The notes beneath the pieces are model-generated. The model had not been told where the DNA came from, made no database searches, and was given only the letters and a program-made list of their open reading frames with translations. Source: DATBLE01 sp963808815 (GTDB taxonomy: Bacteria > Actinomycetota > Thermoleophilia > Gaiellales > Gaiellaceae). From it: DNA of 64,000 bases. The stretch spans positions 146,304 to 210,303 of the forward strand of contig CAWEGI010000003.1 of NCBI GenBank assembly GCA_963808815.1, read 5' to 3'. Below, in pieces: positions 27,612-37,355 of this stretch. The position numbers and the translations under genes are program-made. Within the stretch, counting starts at the first letter, position 1; each line of letters starts with the position of its first letter.

Positions 27612-28535
27612 CTACGACCCGAGCGCGCCCTGCTCGAGCCGGGCTCGGTACCACTGGACCGTGCGCTCGAGCCCCTCGTCCAGACCGACCTGTGGCCGCC
27701 AGCCGATGGCCGCGGCTGTTGCCTCGACGTCCGCCGTCCGTACCTGCTCCAGCGGCCGGTCCTCGATGGCTCCGAAGATGGGGACGATCGTCGGGTCGAC
27801 CAGCTCGACCAGGCGCTCGACGAGCGAGCGGATCGAGCACGTTTTTCCCGACCCCACGTCGATGGAAGCGGCAGTCGGATCGGAGTCGGCCGCGGCGGCG
27901 ACAAATGCCGCGGCGGTGTCCTCGACATAGACCCAGTCGATCTCACGCTTCCCGCTCGTCAGCTGCGGCGCCTCGCCGCGAAGCAGCGAGCGAATCACGT
28001 ATGGAACCAGCTTCCGCGTGTCCTGCTGTCCGGGGCCGTACGTCATGAAGACCCGCAGCGTCACGACCGGCAGATTCCAGACCGTCGCGAACAACTCGCC
28101 GTACGACCGCGCGGCCGACTTCGAAGCGGAGTACGGCGACGAGGGCGGCTCGCCGGCTTCGGGCTCCTCGAGCGACCCCGCGAGGACGACTCGGGTCCTG
28201 CCTTGCTCCGCGACGGCGGTGAGCAGGTTCACCGTGGTTGTCACGTTCGCCTGGAACATCTCGGTGACCAGGTCGAGGTCACGAGCCGCCCGCGAGTCGC
28301 CCGCCAGATGGAAGACGACGTTCGGGCTCACGTCGGCCACCAGTCGCCGCACAGCGTCGCCGTCGGCGAGGTCAGTTTCGTGCCACGTGAGCAACTCGGA
28401 GGGGGGCTGAGGGAGTCGCGATGCGGCGTGGATCTCGACGTTGTCGGCGCGAAGCCGCTCGAGGAGGTGCAAGCCGATGAATCCACTCGCCCCGGTCACG
28501 AGCGCTCGGCTGCCACGCATGGCGGCGTCGCTCAT
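27612..28535 (-). CDS. NAD(P)-dependent epimerase/dehydratase (extended SDR)
   Basis: 307 residues. TGASGFIGLHLL (12–25 region) is the Rossmann loop, HLAGDSRAARD the substrate segment, and YSASKSAARSYG the catalytic YxxxK; RVFMTYGPGQ matches the extended-SDR RxFNxYGP motif. It acts on an NDP-sugar, as a 4,6-dehydratase, epimerase or reductase; the exact reaction cannot be set by sequence alone. Its start overlaps the stop of the SAF-domain dehydrogenase, which it follows in the operon. Confidence 0.83.
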   Translation of the reverse strand: MSDAAMRGSRALVTGASGFIGLHLLERLRADNVEIHAASRLPQPPSELLTWHETDLADGDAVRRLVADVSPNVVFHLAGDSRAARDLDLVTEMFQANVTTTVNLLTAVAEQGRTRVVLAGSLEEPEAGEPPSSPYSASKSAARSYGELFATVWNLPVVTLRVFMTYGPGQQDTRKLVPYVIRSLLRGEAPQLTSGKREIDWVYVEDTAAAFVAAAADSDPTAASIDVGSGKTCSIRSLVERLVELVDPTIVPIFGAIEDRPLEQVRTADVEATAAAIGWRPQVGLDEGLERTVQWYRARLEQGALGS

Positions 28536-29827
28536 CGATGCGTGGTGGAGTCGGCGAAGAGCTCCAGCTGCTCGTTCCAGAGCAAATCGACGAGGCGGTC
28601 GTGAGGACGCTCGACGTCGGCGAACGAAAGGGCCTCGTCCCGCAGCACCGGGCGGGCGAGGCGGCAGTCTGCGGAGAGACCGATCGGGAGCAGGTCCTCG
28701 CTGCGCGCCACGTCGGCATTCTCGATCGTCCCGTAGCAGTCGAAGCCGCCCATCCCGTCGAGCGCCGCCCCCTCGGGGAGGTCGCGCTTCGCAATCGTCA
28801 CCACCTCACACCGGGGAGCCCCGACCGGCGCGACCGCAGCGTCGTGGAACAGCACCGCCCGCGCGACCGTCAGCGGCACGTCGAAGTTCGGCAGATGCCA
28901 GGGTTGATAGAAGGTGTACAGCGGTCCGTCGCCGAGCTTGAAGTAGCTCAGATAGCGCTGGCGGCCCGGGTCGTCCCCGTAGCCGACGACGAACGCGCCC
29001 GAGCCGGGCTGCGCTCCCAGGACGAAGTCGACGATCCCTCCGCGGAGCAGCTCTTGCGGATCGAAGAAGCCGGCTGCGTCGTTGACGTGTTCGCAACGAT
29101 GCCCCGTCATGCCGCGGCGGGCCACCCCGAAGCCGAGCGCGTTGGCGGTGATCGTCGCTTCCAGCGACAGCTTCGTTCCGTCGGCGAAGGAAGTAACCAT
29201 CCGTTCCTTCTGACCGACGGCGGCCGCGAACTCGCGCTGCGTCTCGGGCGTCCGGTACGGGTCAAGCAGTCCCTTGAGGTTTCCTGCGAGCACCGGCTCG
29301 AGCCCGATCGCGCGCACGTATCTGCTCAGATTCACGATCAGCCCTGGCTCGTCGCCGTCGGTGTAGGAGACGACGACGCCGGCGGCGTCTGCCCGTGCCT
29401 TGAGCAGGGGCCCAAGCGTGCCGTCGAGCTCGGCGTTGACCAGGACGACGTGCTTGCCGGAGTCGATCGCGGCGAGCGCGAACCGGGCGCCCGCCTCGAC
29501 GTCGCCCGTCGCCTCGATCACAGCCTCGATGCCTTCGGCGGCGGCGAGGAGGCCGGCGTCCGACGTGACGGCCGGCCGGTCGCCTGCCAGCGCGCGCGCA
29601 AGCTCCGCGTCGCTAGAGACGGACTGGGCATCGACTCCCGCTTCGCCGAACGCCTCCGCCGCCTGCCCGGCGTCTCGTGCGGCGATCGCGACCAGCTCGA
29701 TGCCCGGGACGGCGTGGACGATCTGAAGCGCAATACCGCGGCCCATGTAGCCGGCGCCCGACAGGGCCACCTTGATCGGGTTTCCCTCGCGGGCCCGGCG
29801 CTCGAGCGCTGTATCGACGAGGATCAC
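28532..29827 (-). CDS. Homoserine-dehydrogenase-like oxidoreductase with C-terminal SAF domain (COG4091-type)
   Basis: 431 residues from GTG 29827, which forms a GTGA overlap with the UDP-glucose dehydrogenase stop. The N-terminal Rossmann domain has VALSGAGYMGRGIALQI near 20 and VIEATGDVEAGARFAL near 110; the middle has YTDGDEPGLIVNL and GNLKGLLDPYRTPE; the C-terminal part (GAPRCEVVTIAKRDLPEGAALDG) is SAF-like. COG4091 proteins are annotated as predicted homoserine dehydrogenases, but they occur in surface-sugar clusters and this one probably oxidises or reduces a sugar intermediate. Function uncertain. Confidence 0.72.
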   Translation of the reverse strand: MILVDTALERRAREGNPIKVALSGAGYMGRGIALQIVHAVPGIELVAIAARDAGQAAEAFGEAGVDAQSVSSDAELARALAGDRPAVTSDAGLLAAAEGIEAVIEATGDVEAGARFALAAIDSGKHVVLVNAELDGTLGPLLKARADAAGVVVSYTDGDEPGLIVNLSRYVRAIGLEPVLAGNLKGLLDPYRTPETQREFAAAVGQKERMVTSFADGTKLSLEATITANALGFGVARRGMTGHRCEHVNDAAGFFDPQELLRGGIVDFVLGAQPGSGAFVVGYGDDPGRQRYLSYFKLGDGPLYTFYQPWHLPNFDVPLTVARAVLFHDAAVAPVGAPRCEVVTIAKRDLPEGAALDGMGGFDCYGTIENADVARSEDLLPIGLSADCRLARPVLRDEALSFADVERPHDRLVDLLWNEQLELFADSTTHR

Positions 29828-31188
29828 GGGACCCGGCTCGGCCCGCGCGGCTCGGTGGCGGTCGTCGCCGGACGGCCGATCCCCTCGTATCTGGCGACGC
29901 TGTCCGGGTCGACGATCCGCCGTCCGTCCACGAGCAGCGGCTGCGGGTCGAGACGTGCGAGGAGCTCGGGCAGCGCCTCGTACTGACGCCAGCGGGTGAC
30001 GAGGACTGCCGCGTCCGCCCCGGCCACCGCGTCCTCCAGGTCCGACGTGAGCTCGACACCCGTTTCGGCCAACTGCTCCGGGAGCATGTTCACCACCGGA
30101 TCGTGGATGCGGACCACGGAACCGGCCGCGAGCAGCCGCTCGACGATCGGCACCGCCGGTGACTCGCGGACGTCGTCCGTGTCCGGCTTGAACGCGAGCC
30201 CGAGAATCGTGATCCGTACTCCCTCGAGTGACCGGAGGTGGCGCCCGAGAATGGCGAGCACCTCGTCCGGCCGACGGGCATTGACGTCCAGCACTGCCTC
30301 CAGGACCGGCATCGACACTCCCCGCTCGACTCCGTGGGCGGCCAGGGCGCGGACGTCCTTCGGGAGACAGCTCCCGCCGAAGCCGCAGCCGGCCTCGAGG
30401 AACGAGGTGATCGGCGCCTTCCTCCCGGCTACGGTCAGGTACGCCGAGGCATGAAGGCCGCGCATCACGTCGACGACGTCGACGTCCCCGACGGCGGTAC
30501 ACAGGTCGGCGAACTCGTTCGAGAACGAGATCATCGTCGCCAGGAGCGCGTTCGAGGCGTACTTGATCGTCTCCGCCGCCGTCACCGACGTCCGGACCCG
30601 CGGCACGTCCGGAAACCCTTCGTAGAGGTGCTCGAGGACCTCGGCGGTGCGCTCGTCGTCGGCGCCGAGGACCAGGCGGTCGGGTTTCATGAAGTCCTGG
30701 ACTGCCTGCCCCTCGGTGAGGAACTCCGGGTTGGTCGCCACGCCGAAGCCGACACCTGCCCTCCCGTGCGCCGCCTCCTCGAGGACCGGCGTCACCACGT
30801 CGCGCGTCGTTCCGGGGACGACCGTGCTCTTCACGACGACGACGGGGTAGTCGTCACGCTCACGGATCGCCTCGCCCACGGAGCGGGCTGCCGCCCGCAC
30901 GGCGCCGAGGTCGATGTGCGTCCCGTCGAACGGTGTGCCGACGGCAATCATCGTCACGTCGGCGCGCCCGACGGCCTCTGCGAGGTTTGTCGTCGCGTGG
31001 AAGTGCTTGCCGACGTTGCGCTCGAGCAGCTCGTCGAGCCCCTCCTCGAAGATCGGCGCGCGCCGGGCGGCGACCGTGCTCACCCGTTCCTCGTCCAGGT
31101 CGATGCCTGTGACGTCGTGACCCTTGTCAGCCAGGCAGACGCCGGTAACGAGCCCGACGTAGCCGAGACCGACGATCGCGACCCGCAT
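29824..31188 (-). CDS. ugd: UDP-glucose 6-dehydrogenase
   Basis: 454 residues. VAIVGLGYVGLVTG at the N-terminus binds NAD; the catalytic cysteine is in GCGFGGSCLPKDV near residue 265, and ILGLAFKPDTDDVRESPA near 320 is the C-terminal UDP-binding domain signature. It converts UDP-glucose to UDP-glucuronate with two NAD. The start codon shares one base with the upstream epimerase stop (TGATG). Beside a UXS-like epimerase it supplies glucuronate or xylose for the EPS. Confidence 0.93.
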   Translation of the reverse strand: MRVAIVGLGYVGLVTGVCLADKGHDVTGIDLDEERVSTVAARRAPIFEEGLDELLERNVGKHFHATTNLAEAVGRADVTMIAVGTPFDGTHIDLGAVRAAARSVGEAIRERDDYPVVVVKSTVVPGTTRDVVTPVLEEAAHGRAGVGFGVATNPEFLTEGQAVQDFMKPDRLVLGADDERTAEVLEHLYEGFPDVPRVRTSVTAAETIKYASNALLATMISFSNEFADLCTAVGDVDVVDVMRGLHASAYLTVAGRKAPITSFLEAGCGFGGSCLPKDVRALAAHGVERGVSMPVLEAVLDVNARRPDEVLAILGRHLRSLEGVRITILGLAFKPDTDDVRESPAVPIVERLLAAGSVVRIHDPVVNMLPEQLAETGVELTSDLEDAVAGADAAVLVTRWRQYEALPELLARLDPQPLLVDGRRIVDPDSVARYEGIGRPATTATEPRGPSRVP

Positions 31189-32303
31189 CAGGCCTCTGCC
31201 GACTCGCGGTTCTCGGCGTACCACTGCAACGAGCGCCGTAGCCCTTCGTCGAGCCCCACCTTCGGCCCGTAGCCGAGGTGCTCTCGAGCCTTCGAGATCA
31301 CGGGACATCTGCGCGCCGGGTTGTCGACGAGGTACTCGCGTTCCTCGCTCGCACGCCGGACGACGGCGCCCCGATACCCGAGATGCGTCCGGCCGAGGTC
31401 GACGAGCCGGTCGGCCAAGTCCGCCATCGAGACCTCCGGTTCCTCGACCCCGACGTTGTACGCCTCGCCATCGTGGCCGCGCGCCAGGACCTTGTAATAG
31501 CCCGTCACTGCGTCCGAGACGTAGCAGAAGGTGCGTGTCGCGGATCCGTCGGAGAGCATGACGATGTCCCGGCCGTCGAGGATGTCCCGCGCGAAGTCGG
31601 GAATCACGCGACGGTCGTTGATCCTCAGGCCGGGGCCGTAGTTGTTGAATGGGCGGGCGACCCGGACGGGCAGCCCGTGCTCGCGAGCGAAGTTCACGCA
31701 CAGGGTTTCGCCGTAGCGCTTCGACTCGTCGTAGCACGCGCGCGGCCCTGTGCAGGAAACGTTGCCCCGGTAGGTCTCCGGTGTCGGGATGTTCTCGGGG
31801 GTCGGGTCGCCGTAGATCTCGCTACTCGAGAAGAAGAGGAACCCCTCGATCGGTCGTCCGCGCTCGCGCTGCCCGAGCGACCAGTCGAGCAAGGAGCGCA
31901 GGCCGTTGATATTGGCGTCCATCGTCTCGATTGGATGCATGCGGTAGTACGTCGGCGACGCGATTCCGGCGGCGTGGATGACGTACTCGAAGTCGTCGAT
32001 GTCGTACGGGAGGGGCATGCGGATGTCGTGCCTGACGAGCGCCAGGTGCTCGTTCCCGGCGAGCTGCTCGAGCCACGCGGGAAGACCGCGGACGTAGTTG
32101 TCGTAGACCGTGACGCGGATCGGCTCGCGCGAGGGATCTTCGTTCGACCGCAAGGCGGCCTGGACCAGGTAGTAGCCCAAGAAGCCGGCTCCGCCGGTGA
32201 CGAGCAGGCGCTTGCCGGCGAGCAGCGCGAACTCGTCGGCGAGATCCTCGACGATCGTGTCCAGGTCCTCGCTGACCACCTCGGCGGCGGACACGGCCGT
32301 CAT
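31188..32303 (-). CDS. NDP-sugar epimerase/decarboxylase (UDP-glucuronate decarboxylase-like extended SDR)
   Basis: 371 residues from ATG 32303 (ATGA overlap with the deacetylase stop). LLVTGGAGFLGYYLVQAAL binds NAD, HAAGIASPTYYRMHPIETMD and SSSEIYGDP line the active site, YDESKRYGE is the catalytic YxxxK, and VARPFNNYGPGLRINDRRVIPDF matches the UXS pattern. An N-terminal extension of about 30 acidic residues is unusual. UXS makes UDP-xylose from UDP-glucuronate, fitting the adjacent UGD; other 4-keto-sugar chemistry is possible because a CDP-sugar gene is also in the operon. Confidence 0.82.
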   Translation of the reverse strand: MTAVSAAEVVSEDLDTIVEDLADEFALLAGKRLLVTGGAGFLGYYLVQAALRSNEDPSREPIRVTVYDNYVRGLPAWLEQLAGNEHLALVRHDIRMPLPYDIDDFEYVIHAAGIASPTYYRMHPIETMDANINGLRSLLDWSLGQRERGRPIEGFLFFSSSEIYGDPTPENIPTPETYRGNVSCTGPRACYDESKRYGETLCVNFAREHGLPVRVARPFNNYGPGLRINDRRVIPDFARDILDGRDIVMLSDGSATRTFCYVSDAVTGYYKVLARGHDGEAYNVGVEEPEVSMADLADRLVDLGRTHLGYRGAVVRRASEEREYLVDNPARRCPVISKAREHLGYGPKVGLDEGLRRSLQWYAENRESAEA

Positions 32304-32953
32304 GCGAGCACGAGCTTCCGGCAGTGGAATGCCTCCGCGTACCCGCTCGGGGATTTGCATTCGACGCCTCGCAGGCGCATCAGGGCCAGGAACGTCTCCT
32401 TCGTGAACCAGTGCTTGTCACGTTGGCTCGCGAACGCGTCCCAAATCGTCTGGATTTTTCGGTCGACGTGCGCCTGCTCGAGACGGACGTAGACGTTGGG
32501 GCGGCCGAGGTCCCCGTCCCACTTCGGGATCTCGTACTCGAGGACTAGACGGTCGCGCCAGGTGTTGTAGGTCAACTCGGAGAGCACGCGGTGGTCCTGG
32601 TGGAGGTCTCGGCCGTAGTGGGTGAAGATCACGTCCGGCTCGATCGAGGCTCCGAGCTCGTCGAAGTACTCCTTGATCTCGGCACCGACGACGGGAAAGT
32701 AGCGTTGCCGGAAGTCGCGGAGGACGACGTTCGATTCGGCCGCGGCGCCAAGTAGCGCGGCCGCCCCCGCGTACGCCTCGGCCGCCCGCTTCTCGTCCGA
32801 GGTGAAGACGATCCAGTCGACGTGGACGTCCGGCCGCGCCTCCAGGAGCTTGAGCACGGTCCCGCCGCAGCCGATCTCGACGTCGTCGCAGTGGGCGCCC
32901 AGGCAGAGGATGCGGCCGATGGGCGCGTTGGTCTCCGAGAGCAGCTCGAGCAT
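32300..32953 (-). CDS. PIG-L/LmbE-family deacetylase
   Basis: 217 residues from ATG 32953. RILCLGAHCDDVEIGCGGT holds the AHxDD zinc motif; DVIFTHYGRDLHQDHR supplies the third His and HxxDH loop. The family hydrolyses N-acetyl groups from sugars (GlcNAc-PI, mycothiol precursors) and is found in rare-sugar clusters, where it would remove an N-acyl group from an NDP-sugar. It lies between the cytidylyltransferase and the epimerase with 20-bp and -4-bp spacing. Confidence 0.87.
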   Translation of the reverse strand: MLELLSETNAPIGRILCLGAHCDDVEIGCGGTVLKLLEARPDVHVDWIVFTSDEKRAAEAYAGAAALLGAAAESNVVLRDFRQRYFPVVGAEIKEYFDELGASIEPDVIFTHYGRDLHQDHRVLSELTYNTWRDRLVLEYEIPKWDGDLGRPNVYVRLEQAHVDRKIQTIWDAFASQRDKHWFTKETFLALMRLRGVECKSPSGYAEAFHCRKLVLA

Positions 32954-32973
32954 CGCGTGCGCCGTGCTGATCC

Positions 32974-33803
32974 TCAGGCGGGCTCGGTCTGCTCGAGCGA
33001 CGCCTGTGTCTCGTCCGCGGCCTCCAGCTCCCAGACCTTCCACGGCCCGTTCCCGGACTCGACCATCTGCTCGAGTCGCTGCTGGTCTTTCAGCGTGTCC
33101 ATCGGAGCCCAGAAGCCATCGTACGGTGTTGGCAAACAGCAGCCTGGCCTTGCTGAGCCGCGCGAAGGGTTCCTCGACGAGATCCTCGCCCGGTTGGATG
33201 TAGTCGAAGATCTCGTGCTTGAAGACGAAGTAGCCGCCGTTGATGCGGAGGTCGGAGTGGGTGGTGTCGACCACGCTTTGAACGTAGTCGTCGTCGTCGG
33301 TCTGCACGAGATGGAAGGTGTAGCCCGGCTTGACGCACAGGAAGCTCGCCACCGCTCCGCTGGAGCGATGGTTCTCGACCAGCGTCGGGAGATCGGCGCG
33401 TCGGTGAGCACGTCGCCGTAGTTGGCGAGGAACACGTCCTCGCCCTCCAGGTGCGGTCGGACCGCCCGCAGCCGCTCACCGATCGACGTGTGCAGGCCGG
33501 TGTCGACGAAGGTGATCTCCCAGTCCTGGATGTCGTGCCGAAGGAGCTCGACGCGTGCGGCCGCCCTCCGTCAGCACGAAGTCGTTTGACAGCGCCTCGT
33601 TGTAGGTCAGGAAGTACTCCTTGATCACCTCGCCCTTGTAGCCGAGGCAGAGCACGAAGTCGCTTGTGCCCGAAGTGCGCGAAGTACTTCATCACGTGCC
33701 AGAGGATCGGCCGGCCGCCGATCGGGACCATCGGCTTCGGGACTCGCTCCGACGCCTCCCGCATGCGCAGGCCGAGCCCGCCGCAGAACAGGACGACCTT
33801 CAC
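32974..33803 (-). pseudogene. rfbF: Glucose-1-phosphate cytidylyltransferase, four frameshifts (probably sequencing error)
   Basis: Pieces in different frames join into one rfbF-like protein: MKVVLFCGGLGLRMREAS with VPKPMVPIGGRPILWHVMKY, LGYKGEVIKEYF, DVFLANYGDVLTD, CVKPGYTFHLV, INGGYFVFKHEIFDYI and APMDTLKDQQRLEQM, the latter near-diagnostic for the family. Shifts lie near 33,667, 33,552, 33,395 and 33,127. All catalytic motifs survive, which argues against true decay. The enzyme makes CDP-glucose from CTP and glucose-1-phosphate. GTG start overlaps the stop of the upstream methyltransferase (GTGA). Confidence 0.82.
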
Positions 33804-35126
33804 GGCGCAGTTCCGATCACGGTACGACCGTCAGCTCCGGGCACGGCGACGACGAACGCGCGCCCCACTCGCGCGTGTACGCGAGCTGCTCGACGATCTC
33901 GTCCTTGAGGTTCCACGGGAGAATCCAGATGTAGTCGGGCTTGGTCTCCGCGAACCGGTCCGGCGGGAAAGATCGGGATGTGCGTGCCGGGCAGTGAACC
34001 GTCCGTGCTTGTACGGGTTCCGGTCGACGGTGTAGTCAACGAAGTCGGTGCGGATGCCGCAGTAGTTCAGCAGCGTGTTCGCCTTGCCCGGCGCGCCGTA
34101 GCCGGCGATCGACTTCCCCTCGCGCTTTGCCGCGATCGAGGAAGTCGAGCAGCCGCGCGCTTCGATCTCCTCGACCCGCTCGCGCGAACGCGGCGTACGG
34201 ACGCAGCGAGCGCAGTCCGGCCTCCTCTTCGCGCCGACGGAACGCTTCCGACCGCCGCCGAGGGCTTGTCGTCGCGCTCGTCGTGCTCGAGCGTAGAGCC
34301 GCAGCGACCCGCCGTGGGTGGCGATCTCGTCGACGTCGACCAGCGCCAGGCCGTGGGCCGCGAAGACACGCTCGGCGGTGAGCAGCGAGAAGTAGCAGAA
34401 GTGCTCGTGGTAGATCGTGTCGAACTGGTTCGCCTCGAGCAGCCGCATCAGGTGGGGAAACTCGACGCGTGATCGTGCCGCTCGGCGCGAGCAGCGTCTT
34501 CAATCCGGCCACGAAGTCGTTCAGGTGCGGAGCCTGGGCGAGGACGTTGTTGCCGATGATCAGGTCGGCGCTCGGCCCTTCGCGCAACAGCGTCCTGCGC
34601 GGTTTCCTCGCCGAAGAAGCGCGACACGCGTGGCCACGCCGCGTTCGACCGCGACCGCGGCCACGTTCCGAGCCGGCTCGACGCCGAGCACAGGGATGCC
34701 GTGCGCGACGAAGTGCTGCAGCAGGTACCCGTCGTTGCTCGCGACCTCGACGACGAAGCTCTCGCCGCCGAGCCCGAGGCGCTCGACGACCCCCTCGACG
34801 TAGTCCGCGCGCGTGCTGGACCAACAGTCCGAGAACGACGAGAAGTACGCGTACTCGCTGAAGATCTCCTCCGGGGCGACGTACTCGGGCAGCTGGACGA
34901 GGAGGCACGACTCGCAGACCCGGACGTTGAGCGGGTAGAACGGCTCCATCTGATCGAGCTCATCCGCTGCCAGGAAGCTCTCGCATAGGGGTGACATCCC
35001 CAGGTCGACGACGGTCCGTTCCAGGAGGGCTCCGCAGAAGCGACAAGGGGGCCGACCAGCACGCGCACCCTCCTCTACCGGAGCAGCATCCGAACGCCTC
35101 CCGATCTTCGATTCGAGCTTGCTCAT
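33800..35126 (-). pseudogene. NDP-sugar C-methyltransferase (zinc-binding + SAM domains), at least five frameshifts
   Basis: ATG 35126 follows an AAGGAGAGAGG ribosome-binding site. The first about 165 residues are intact: zinc motif CRFCGALLERTVVDLG and VCESCLLVQLPE, then VVEVASNDGYLLQHF (SAM motif I). Later pieces in shifting frames are ADLIIGNNVLAQAPHLNDF, MRLLEANQFDTIYHEHFCYF, GGSLRLYA, IAGYGAPGKANTLLNYCGI and GTHIPIFPA, the order seen in NDP-hexose C-3-methyltransferases of branched deoxysugar pathways. Shifts fall between 34,630 and 33,980. Retained motifs suggest base-call errors rather than an inactive gene. Confidence 0.8.
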
Positions 35127-35178
35127 CCTCTCTCCTTGTACCGGAAACGTCGCCGCGCCGCGACCCACTCACGGTTCG

Positions 35179-36300
35179 TCAGCCCGTTCCGTATCGCAGC
35201 TGTTCAAGCCCTCCCGGCCGCCGAGACGCCTCCACCATCGTCTCGATCGCCGCTCGAATCTCGCTTCGAAACCGAGGGATAGCGAACCGCTCGGCCTGTC
35301 CCCGGATCTCGGCGGCGTCGAGCTCGTGCCGCTTCGCGCGCTCAACGGCCGACCGCACCTCCTCGACCGTCGGTTCCGCCAGCAGCCAGCCAGTCTCTCC
35401 GTCGCGGACGATGTCGGTGGCGCCCCCCCGGTCGAGGGCGATCACCGGCGTGCCGCAGGCCTGAGCCTCGGCCATTGCGATACCGAAGTCTTCCTCGGCC
35501 GGGAAGACGAGCGCCCGCGACTCGCGGTACAACCGCAGCAGGTTCTCCTCGTCGACGTGGCCGAGGAACGTGATGTTCGGAGTCGCGCGGGCGCGCAGGA
35601 CGGGGAGGAGGTGCCCATCGCCGACGACGACGAGACGCTCTGCCAGTCCGGTGAAGGCCTCGACCACGAGATCGGCGCGTTTGTAGCCGACCAGCCGGCC
35701 CACGTAGAGAAATGCGTCGCCGCGCTCCCCGCCGGGCGTGAACCGGTCGGTGTCGACGGGCGGGAAGATCACCTGCGAGCGACGTCCGTAGGAGGCTGCG
35801 ATCCGCTCGGCGACAGCCGTGGAGTTCGCAACGAACGCGTCCACCCGATCAGCAGTCCCCCGGTCCCAGCGCCGGAACCAGCTCATCAACACGCGTGCGG
35901 CCGGCCGGACGGCAGCCGGGAAGCGCTGCCGTTCCGACTCGAAATCCCAGGCGTAGCGCATCGGTGTGTGGCAGTAACACAGGTGCGGGATACCCTCCGC
36001 GACCCGAACGGCCTTGGCGCAGGCATGGCTGCTCGAGACCACGGCCTCGACACCGTCGACCGGACGCCGCACGGCCCAGGCGATCGGCATCGCGGGCAGA
36101 AACCACTCGTGGTGGCCGGCGGCGCCAGGCACATGCTGGAGGAACGACGGTTCCGCGTGGCGGAGCGTTGTCGGCAGCCGATCGCGCTCGACGAACGTCG
36201 TCAGGAGCCGCGACCCGGGATACACCTTCACGATCTGCTCGACGACCCGTTCCGATCCCGCGTAGCTGACCATCCAGTCCTGAGCGACGGCGAGGTGCAT
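35179..36300 (-). CDS. Family 4 glycosyltransferase
   Basis: 373 residues. AVAQDWMVSYAGSERVVEQI is the N-terminal acceptor domain, HTPMRYAWDFE follows near 110, and the donor domain shows FPPVDTDRFTP, LYVGRLVGYKRADLVVEAF and PAEEDFGIAMAEAQACGTPV (E-x7-E motif). Close in motif pattern to mannosyltransferases of the WbaZ/MtfB type (resemblance only). It is the first gene of the long leftward operon ending at 24825; divergent from the GT2 at 36327 with only 26 bp between starts. Confidence 0.89.
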   Translation of the reverse strand: MHLAVAQDWMVSYAGSERVVEQIVKVYPGSRLLTTFVERDRLPTTLRHAEPSFLQHVPGAAGHHEWFLPAMPIAWAVRRPVDGVEAVVSSSHACAKAVRVAEGIPHLCYCHTPMRYAWDFESERQRFPAAVRPAARVLMSWFRRWDRGTADRVDAFVANSTAVAERIAASYGRRSQVIFPPVDTDRFTPGGERGDAFLYVGRLVGYKRADLVVEAFTGLAERLVVVGDGHLLPVLRARATPNITFLGHVDEENLLRLYRESRALVFPAEEDFGIAMAEAQACGTPVIALDRGGATDIVRDGETGWLLAEPTVEEVRSAVERAKRHELDAAEIRGQAERFAIPRFRSEIRAAIETMVEASRRPGGLEQLRYGTG

Positions 36301-36326
36301 CGAGGCAGCCTAGTAGCCTTGGCCGC

Positions 36327-37355
36327 GTGCGGCCTTCGCGCCCGAGAGTCGAGCCGGCCGTCTCCGGCCTCGCCGCCCAAACGATCGATGAGCTGACTGT
36401 GGTCGTCGTCGACTGGAACCTGCCGGGTCACACCATCCGATCGGTGCAGGCGCTCATCGCAGACGGGGTTCCGGCGCAGCGAGTGGTCGTCGTCGAGAAC
36501 GACCCGACGTCCGAGAACTGGTCGAAGGTGTCGGCGGCATTGGACGAATGCGTCCTGGTCCGCGTCGATCGCAACGTCGGCTTTGCGCGCGCGAACAACA
36601 TCGGTGCTCGTGCCTTGCTCGGAAATGCGTATCTGCTCGTGAACAATGACGCCTTCGTCCATCGCCCGGGGAGCGTCGGCCTCACTGGTCGAGGCAATTC
36701 GCCGGCCGGCGGTCGGCGATAGCGGTGCCGAGGCTCCTGAACGAGGACCTCTCGCTGCAGCCGAGCGTCGCTCCGCTCACGACGGAACTGCCGGCGTTCG
36801 TCCGGGCGAGCGGTCTCAGCCGGTTCGTCCCGGACGGCTGGCAGCCGCGTCTCAGCACCCACTGGAGCCATTCGTCCTCCCGCGAGGTGGAGGCGGCGAT
36901 CGGCGCGGTGATGCTCGTCGACGGCGCGGTGTGGGACGCCCTCGGCGGACTTTCGGAGGCGAGCTTCATGTATGCGGAAGACCTCGATCTCTGCTGGCGT
37001 GCGCACAACGGGGGCTGGAAGACGTGGTTCGCGGACGCCGCGGAGTTCGTCCATCTCGGCGGTGCGTCGTCGGATCGACGCTGGGCGAGCCGCGAGCGGT
37101 CAGCGCGGATCGGGCAGGCGGAGGCGGAGATGATCCGCGACCACCTCTCGCCGGTGCGGGCGGCGGTGACGATCGGCCTGATGCGTACGGGCCTGGCTGC
37201 TCGAGTGGCGTACTTCGGGCTGGTGCGGAACGACCTCGGCCGCGGACAGCTGCCGTGGCTCGCTCGAGGGCCTCGGACGCCGGGGAACCGAGGAGCCACC
37301 GGAGGATCGGAGCGGCGACCCCGGGATCGAGGTCGTGCGGCCCCGGTCGGTTTAG
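36327..37355 (+). pseudogene. Family 2 glycosyltransferase (rhamnosyltransferase-like), three frameshifts
   Basis: The parts read TVVVVDWNLPGHTIRSVQAL, VVVVENDPTSENW, RVDRNVGFARANNIGARALL, LLVNNDAFV, a shifted ASLVEAIRRPAV, then VGAVMLVD-type GAVMLVDGAVWDALGGLSEA and YAEDLDLCWRAHNGGW. This is the full WcaA/rhamnosyltransferase order, with shifts near 36,672, 36,716 and 37,270. The restored frame ends at TAG 37353–37355, overlapping the convergent gene by four bases. Motifs are intact, so sequencing error is more likely than decay. Confidence 0.78.

Noticed and set aside
28532..30502. SAF-domain dehydrogenase read as 656 residues
   Set aside because: The extension is antisense-like and covers ugd; GTG at 29827 gives the normal Rossmann start.
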